A stretch of DNA of 64,000 bases from Paraspadella gotoi (Eukaryota > Chaetognatha). Of the stretch, positions 57,299-64,000 are shown one piece after another (the stretch's first letter is position 1; each line of letters opens with the position of its first letter). A program made the translations under genes and the position numbers. The notes under the pieces are model-generated. The model was not told the origin of the DNA, searched no databases, and saw only the letters and a program-made list of their open reading frames with translations. Where the stretch lies: positions 99,355 through 163,354 of the forward strand of contig CM119270.1 in NCBI GenBank assembly GCA_051294375.1, in the 5' to 3' direction.

Positions 57299-58309
57299 CA
57301 GAATGAAAATGAAAAATAAGGAAAAAGGAAAAGTGAAAAAAAGAAAAAAGAAAGAATGAAAAAAAAGAAAAGAATCTGCCCCAACTCTCACTATTGAATT
57401 ATAATTTAACAATGTTAACAATATTACTTAAAATTTGGTAAGAAAATAGAAAATATTGCGTTTATAATATTTACTAATAGGAATATAAACGTTGTCTTAC
57501 ATGAAATATAAGTTTGAAATTTTTTTCTTTCATTATTTTTTATTTTATTTTTTTCATTTTTGTATCAAATCTAAAGTTTTTTTTTCTAAGATAGGAAAAG
57601 CTTTTCACACGAGTTTCATTTACTGTTTGTTTAAGTAAATTTACTCTCATGATGAGAGAGAGAGAGAGAGACAGAGAGAGAGAGAGAGCCGTTTGAAACT
57701 TTATCCATCTATCCATTATGCAAGGGCACCATTTGTGTATTTTCCCTCCAGGTGGCTCACGTATCCGTTATTCCCCAAATTCAGTTTTATTTCCCAAAAT
57801 AAAAATGAATAAAAAATGAATCGAATGAGGCGAAAATGATCGTCACACAAATATTTTTGTGTGACGATGAAAAAAAAAGATTCAAATGATTAGAAAAATT
57901 AATACATGCTATTAGACTTGATTATGTTAAATAAGTTGAAAAAAGAAAGAGAAAAGAATTAATGGTTACTTGCATTATTAAATGAGTTTAAATAAATTTA
58001 AATAATTAAACTAAACAGTAACACGAGATAAATAATTGATAATAAATTATAGGTCTCTCAAAATAATAAAAATACTTCCAATCGTAAAGCTAAAAACCTA
58101 CAATAAAATATATAAATAATAATTTTAAAACCGTATCAAAATATATGAGAATAAAATTAAAGTGCTGCAATATGTAAATGCAATTTAAGAAGTTACTTTG
58201 CTGCAATATTAAAAAGAATTAATATAATTCAAAAATTAAAGAAAGATTTAGGAGTCAACAACTGACGCAAACAACTTTATTGACGGCGGCGAATGATAAA
58301 AGCTGTGTT

Positions 58310-58452
<143 letters not shown>

Positions 58453-58547
58453 CAGATCGCCCCTTCTGGCGAAAAAAAGAATTTGCGATTTTCAATAGAA
58501 ATAAAACTCGTTTTTCAACTCAAATTTATTCTCATCACGATTTCGTC

Positions 58548-59160
58548 TTGCCACGTTTTATTTTCTGTCACGCCTTCGTTTTGCTACGTTGTATTTTTTG
58601 TCCCTCCTTCTTTTTGCCACGTTTTATTTTCTGTCACGACTTCTTTTTGCTAAGTTTTATTTTCTGTCACGTTTTCCTTTTGCCACGTTGTATTTTTTGT
58701 CAGGCCTTCTATTTGCCACGTTTTATCTTCTTGTATTTTTTGTCACATATTTTTCCATATTTAATCTTCTGTCGCGCCTTCGTTTTGCCACGTTTTATTT
58801 TTTGTCATGCCTTCTTTTTTCCAAGTTTTATTTTTTGTCACGCCTTCGTTTTGCCACGTTGTATGTTTTGTCACGCCTTCGTTTTGCCACGTTAAATGTT
58901 CTGTCACACCTTCTTTTTGCGATGTTTTATTTTCTGGCACGCCTACGTTTTGCCACGTTAAATGTTCTGTTACGCCTTCTTTTTGCGACATTTTATTTTC
59001 TGTCACGCCTTCGTTTTGCCACGTTGTATTTTTTGTCATTCCTTTTTTCCATGTTTTATTTTTTGTCACGCCTTCATTTTGCCACGTTTTATTTTATGTC
59101 ATGCCTTCATTTTTCCACGTTAAATTTTTGGTCACGCCTTTATCTTGCCAATTTTTTGTT
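58548..59160 (+). repeat. 33-bp minisatellite
   Basis: The unit cgttttgccacgttttattt, then tctgtcacgcctt, is repeated about 18 times. It keeps frames open on both strands; the minus strand (58761-59069) reads TKNKTWQNEGV 11-residue repeats and the plus strand a hydrophobic FYFLSRLLFAT repeat. No gene signals are seen around it. Confidence 0.75.
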
Positions 59161-59218
59161 ATGTTTTTCACTCACATTTTTTCATTGATATTATTTTAAA
59201 TGCAATAATTTAACTTAC

Positions 59219-59490
59219 TTGTTTTTTCTTTTTCTCTCTTCTCCTCTTCTTTCTTCCTATTTCCTCTCTTCCTTTGTTCCTCTCTTCTCCTTTCCTCTCT
59301 TTCTCCTTTGCTCCCTTACTTACTTCCTCTCTTCATTTCTCTTTTCCTCCCTTCCTCTCTTCTCTTCTCTTTTCCTCTCTTCCTCTCTTCTCTCTTCCTC
59401 CTTTCCTCCCTTCCTCTCTTCCTCTTTTCCTCTCTTCTCCTTTCCTCCCTTCGTCTTTTCTTCTCTTCTCTTCTCTTCTTCCCAAAGAAT
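59219..59490 (+). repeat. CT-rich tract of cctctcttcctctc units
   Basis: Low-complexity pyrimidines. 59490-60180 holds no recognised gene; gtaagtgattgcttgaaac-type words recur five or six times between 59830 and 60000 with a period near 40. Confidence 0.75.
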
Positions 59491-60181
59491 TTTCAAAATC
59501 TCCGAAATTCTTAAAAAGACAGTCCGGAAAAAAAAACTTTTTTCTTCTAAAAAGACAGTCTAGAAAAACTTATCCCGCATGAAAAGAGATAAATAATGGG
59601 ATCCGTCTCTTCATTCATTTCAAGACGAGAAAAGTGATTGAGTCTCTCAACCTTGAGACTTTGATCGATGCCTTTATTCTGATTGGTCGGTTCCTTGACA
59701 CCTTTTGAGCTTATTGGTTGAAAACTTTAGACCAAAAACAAAAACCTGAAACTATATAATTCGTCTGAAAAAGTCAACTTTTCAAAAAAGTATTACCAGA
59801 TTACCAGATGGAAATAATACCCTAACAAAACTCCGTAAGTGATTGCTTGAAATCTTAACAATCCGTAAGTGATTGCTTTAAACCTTGAAACTCCGTATGT
59901 GATTTCTCGAAACCCCGTACGTGATTGATTGTCGCCTCGAGACTTTCCATGTGATTGATCAAAACCTTAGACCCGGGATGTGATTGATTGAAGCCGAAAA
60001 ACCCCGGATGTCACATAATCTCTTTTTTTTCGGTGAGAAAGAAAAAAGCTTGGTTAACGATCCAGCGAATTAAGTTGGAGAAGGAAGAGGAATTTTGGGT
60101 GCGATTAGAGTTTAGAGCAAAGTTAGTAGCTAAAAATAAATACTGTTAATTATTCGGTACAAACATACAAATTGATGTAAG

Positions 60182-60183
<2 letters not shown>

Positions 60184-60241
<58 letters not shown>

Positions 60242-60378
60242 GAGAATAGGATCTGAAAGAGCTTCAAGCACGTCCCTCTTCTTTTCTCCATCTGAAAAAA
60301 AAGCTTTTTTTGACTTCAATCTTTCCTTTACCGCATTAAGAGCATTTTCGAAGTGTTGCTTTCATGAGGAAGAGAGAG

Positions 60379-60443
<65 letters not shown>

Positions 60444-60855
60444 GAGAGAAAGTGAGAGATAGAGATTTTATTTTATTTGATTTATTCTGCTCATAATGTT
60501 AATAAAACACATTTACAATCACAGGATCGTAAGAGAGCCCTACATGGATATTATGTACATTCAAGTATGTAAAAAATATAAAACAATAATTAAAAATTCA
60601 TTTAATAAATAAACGAGGAAATGGTAATTTAAAAAAGAAAAATTCTTTATACAGATCATCTTAAGTTTATGATGGAACCTTTTCCATTTTTTACATTCCA
60701 TACATTTTCATAATTACCAATTATTTTCAATAGTTTTGAAGTATCTTTAGAATAAATTTCTCTGAATTCGATTTTATTGTCTTCTTCTAGAAAGTTTATG
60801 TTTTTTTATTTAACGCAATAATTGAGACGGAGTTCTTCATCATCCAAAGTGTTAC

Positions 60856-60945
<90 letters not shown>
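60184..60945 (+). repeat. Three (GA)n tracts
   Basis: (GA)n at 60184-60245, 60372-60460 and 60857-60945. The AT-rich spacers have no gene signal. Confidence 0.85.
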
Positions 60946-60951
<6 letters not shown>

Positions 60952-61133
60952 GAGGAAAAAGAAAGAAAAAAATATAAATAAAGAAGGAAAGAAGAAAGAA
61001 GAAAGAAAATCAAAGGAATGAAAAAAAAAATCTTGTTTATTCAACCTTTCTCTGTCATCTTTTTTCTATCTATTGCTTTTCTTTTTCTCTCTACCTTCTT
61101 CCTTTTTTGTCTCAGTATCTCCGAAACTCCTTC

Positions 61134-61137
<4 letters not shown>

Positions 61138-61230
<93 letters not shown>

Positions 61231-61371
61231 CTGTCTCCCATGTCAGCTCTTTCTTTCATATTTTCCGCCTCCAAAAATATTTTTCCTTATTATCCCCAAC
61301 AGATTTCTTTCTTTGTGACTGAAGAGATTATCGCTTTTCTTTACCTTCATAGATTTTTCTCTCTTCCTAGC

Positions 61372-61438
<67 letters not shown>

Positions 61439-61439
61439 T
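61138..61439 (+). repeat. Two (CT)n tracts
   Basis: A (CT)44 run at 61138-61226 and another at 61378-61439. Confidence 0.9.
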
Positions 61440-61627
61440 AGTTTTTTGACTCTAGAAATCGTTTTTCATTTTTTTCTGCTATGATAAAACATGATCCTCC
61501 TTCTTTCTCTTTTCTTTTTCTTTTTTCTTCTTTTAGCTTCTTTTATTTCATATCTATATTAGTTTGTAAAACAGTTACAACCAATGCAATACAATTTAAT
61601 AAATTCTGTCCGTCCCACCTTAAACAA

Positions 61628-61929
61628 AAAAACACCAATGACTCGTTATTGATGGATGGATTGGAATGTAATTTTGTGTGTGGCTAGCGAAGTGTGTGAT
61701 TGAGCTGGATATGAAGTTTCGATGGAATCGTTGGAGTGAAAATGATTTTAAATTGAAAAAACAAAAAACAATATATTTAACTATTTGAACACCATTTGCT
61801 CATGAGTGGATGGGGCAATTGACTTGAAATTTTGTATGTGTGTAGGAAAGTATGTGATTAAGCTGGAAATTAAGTTTCGATGGAATCGTTAGAGTGGAAA
61901 TAAGTTTAAATGGAAAAAACAAAAAAACC
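61628..61929 (+). repeat. Tandem duplication of about 160 bp
   Basis: Copy 1 (61628-61769) and copy 2 (61787-61929) share gatggaatcgttggagtg, aagtttcgatggaatcgtt and the A-rich tail aaaaaacaaaaaac. Both contain tgtgtgtgg/tgtgtgtagg. Divergence is about 25%. No coding frame. Confidence 0.7.
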
Positions 61930-62276
61930 TGTTTCATTAATTTTTTCTTTTTATATTAAATGTAAATGCGTCATGTATTAATTAATCAAAAAATTAATCA
62001 TTTAATGAATCAATTAGTCAATTAATTAATCAATAATTAATTAATCAGTCAATTAATGAATCAAAACAAATATTTCGGATCAAATTAATTAATTAATTCC
62101 CTATATAAATAAATTAACTTGTTAGGAAATTATCTTATTTTTTACAAATTTTTATTACAATTTTGTGCAATTTTTTTAATGTGATTCTTTTTTTTTTCCT
62201 TCATAATATTTTTTTCCAAAAATTCTTTTTTTTTCTTGAGGTCAACAACCTTTTTTAGTTATTAAGCTCAATCAGG

Positions 62277-62283
<7 letters not shown>

Positions 62284-62332
<49 letters not shown>

Positions 62333-62856
62333 ACTCGGCAAAAGCCAATATTAAAGAAAAGAAGGTTTATCTGCGCAACAGATTCTTTCTTTCAAAATTC
62401 CCGCACGGAAATTTTCGCTCAAACTAAAAGTTTTCTTTTCTTGTTCAATGAAATGTTTTTTACTTCGCGAAGATTTATGAAAATATAAAAAAAAATCATT
62501 ATAATAGGTAAATTTTTAAAAAAAATATATCGATAAAACTTAAATTAGTAATTATATTGAATAACTAAATTCGTTACAAAGAAAAGACAAATAATTTGGT
62601 GTGTCGTTATTTTTCTTTTTTTTCTTTCCTCTCTCTCTCACTCTCAGCTTAGTATAACTAACAGTTGAAGTAATATGACCGTGTAATCTTGATAGAATAG
62701 CTTGAAGTAAAATTGAAGTACAAAAAGTAGTAGAAGTATAATTAATTGTTTAAAGTAACAGGATCGTGCTAAATTATATTTTTGATAAAGTAGCTTTTTG
62801 AGGTAGTTTTGAAAACTGGCCTAAAGCTCTACTCCTATTTTCAATATCAATATCAA

Positions 62857-62889
<33 letters not shown>
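62284..62889 (+). repeat. (GA)n and (CT)n tracts with AT-rich spacer
   Basis: (GA)n at 62284-62327 and (CT)n at 62856-62889. 61930-62280 and 62330-62850 are AT-rich, with ATTAAT-type repeats at 61975-62095 and no gene. Confidence 0.8.
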
Positions 62890-62892
<3 letters not shown>

Positions 62893-63084
62893 AAGGTGGT
62901 GTTGATTACCGGGTGTCCACTCTCTTTTCCCTCTTCTCAGAAAATGAGTCGATTTGAAAAGAGAGAAAGATTTAGTTTCTGCTCTTTTGACTTTTCGTGA
63001 CCTAAACGAGGAAAAATTGAGAGAGAAAATTGAAAAAAGAAGAAGAAAAAGGAAAAGAAAAAAAAATTAAAAAAACAAACAGAA

Positions 63085-63345
63085 GAACTAATAAAAGAAA
63101 AACAGTTATTAAAAAAGAAAAATAATTAAGAAAAGGGAAAAAGAATTAAGAAAATGGAAAAAGAATTAATAAAAGGGAAAAAGAATTAATAAAAGAAACA
63201 AATAATTAATAAAAGGGACAACAAATTAAGAAAAGGTAAAAAGAATTAAGAAAATTTAAAAATAATTAATAAAAGGGAAAGAGAATTAAGAAAAGGTAAA
63301 AAGAATAAAGAAAAGGGAAAAAGAATTAAGAAAAGGGAAAAGAAT
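63085..63345 (+). repeat. 20-bp minisatellite (aattaagaaaagggaaaaag)n
   Basis: About 13 imperfect units. GGA/GAG purine-rich sequence follows at 63420-63560, then (GA)n at 63683-63712 and (CT)n at 63939-63976. No gene. Confidence 0.8.
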
Positions 63346-63675
63346 TATGTCCCTCGTTGGAAGGAATTTTGTGATGAAGAGGAAAAAGCGAAAAAAGGCT
63401 GTGACTCCAAGGTTGAGTGGCGGAGGAAAGGGGGGAGGGAGGAAGGAGGAGGAGGAGGCAGGAGGAGGAAGAAAAGGGGGAAGAGGAGGGAGAAAGGTAA
63501 AAAAGGAGAGGAAAAGGAAAAGGGAGAGAAGAAGAGAAAGAAGGAAGTAGAGTAGGAGGGAGAGGAAGAGGAGGAGAATGCGGAGGAGCGAAGTAGAGTA
63601 GGATGGGCCCTGAACATAAGTTATTGAAAAGGAGTTGCGAACAGGTGAAAGGAAGGCGGGTTCGATCGACGAGAT

Positions 63676-63718
<43 letters not shown>

Positions 63719-63935
63719 GGACGCATAGAGAGTAGATGAGTAAAAAGTCTCCAATCTGTTGTCTTAGTTAGTGATTTTAACATTTTAGTTCATTTCAAAA
63801 AGGGCTTTTATTATTCTAATCATGCAATTAGTTTACCAATTATCTTTTTTTTTAAAAAAGGACATTGTAAAAAAACAGGAACATTAATTTATTTTCTATC
63901 ACTGAAAACTGACGACGAAAAAAATAAGATTTAGG

Positions 63936-63980
<45 letters not shown>

Positions 63981-64000
63981 CTGAAATTAATTTATTCTAA

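Noticed and set aside
56704-57421. Minus-strand frames over the 21-bp minisatellite (QLASLLP, TTCVASS and HNLRRFF repeats)
   Set aside because: All frames stay open because the unit is 21 bp; the plus-strand heptad frame is the only one worth testing.

Overview
This is nuclear DNA from an animal: two multi-exon plus-strand genes with GT-AG introns lie in AT-rich, microsatellite-saturated sequence. The carrier protein reads closer to the insect dicarboxylate carrier than to the mammalian one (for example [11 protein letters not shown] and [10 protein letters not shown]), so I infer an arthropod, possibly a crustacean; this is a weak inference. There are no bacterial or viral genes, no CRISPR array and no convincing tRNA or rRNA gene.

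Layout. 1-6516: gap-rich upstream DNA with GA/CT and GTC/ATC repeats, a long purine tract, a paired TCACGTGA motif and a (CT)n tract close to the first start codon. 6517-29504: a ZC3H10-type CCCH zinc-finger protein in nine exons. Three zinc fingers are followed by a low-complexity Pro/Ala/His/Gln/Asn/Ser region and a short coiled coil. Its introns carry tRNA-derived SINE-like copies, a hAT-type MITE, minisatellites and a 4.4 kb inverted repeat centred on a 25-N gap. 31671-36588: a mitochondrial dicarboxylate carrier (SLC25A10/Dic) in seven exons, 290 residues, complete. Two of its splice sites lie inside small tandem duplications. 36589-40750: 3' UTR repeats, then a second, related hAT-type MITE with a perfect 8-bp target duplication. 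About 40770-54150: a 6.7 kb non-coding block present twice. The second copy starts at a 25-N gap and is riddled with small indels. 54150-64000: non-coding DNA with GA tracts, (GTC)n blocks, a 10-bp array of nuclear-receptor half-sites, a 21-bp heptad-encoding minisatellite, a 33-bp minisatellite and long (GA)n/(CT)n tracts.

The two genes are co-oriented about 2.2 kb apart. Nothing shows a shared function: one is a probable RNA-binding regulator, the other imports dicarboxylates into mitochondria. Each has a (CT)n tract 140-220 bp upstream of its start codon.

Assembly caution. All three 25-N gaps (16715, 34944, 47508) are flanked by a second, indel-ridden copy of neighbouring sequence. The simplest explanation is unpolished long-read gap filling that was not collapsed, so the large inverted and direct repeats should not be taken as biological before read-level checks. 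Smaller tandem and mobile-element structures away from the gaps are more trustworthy.
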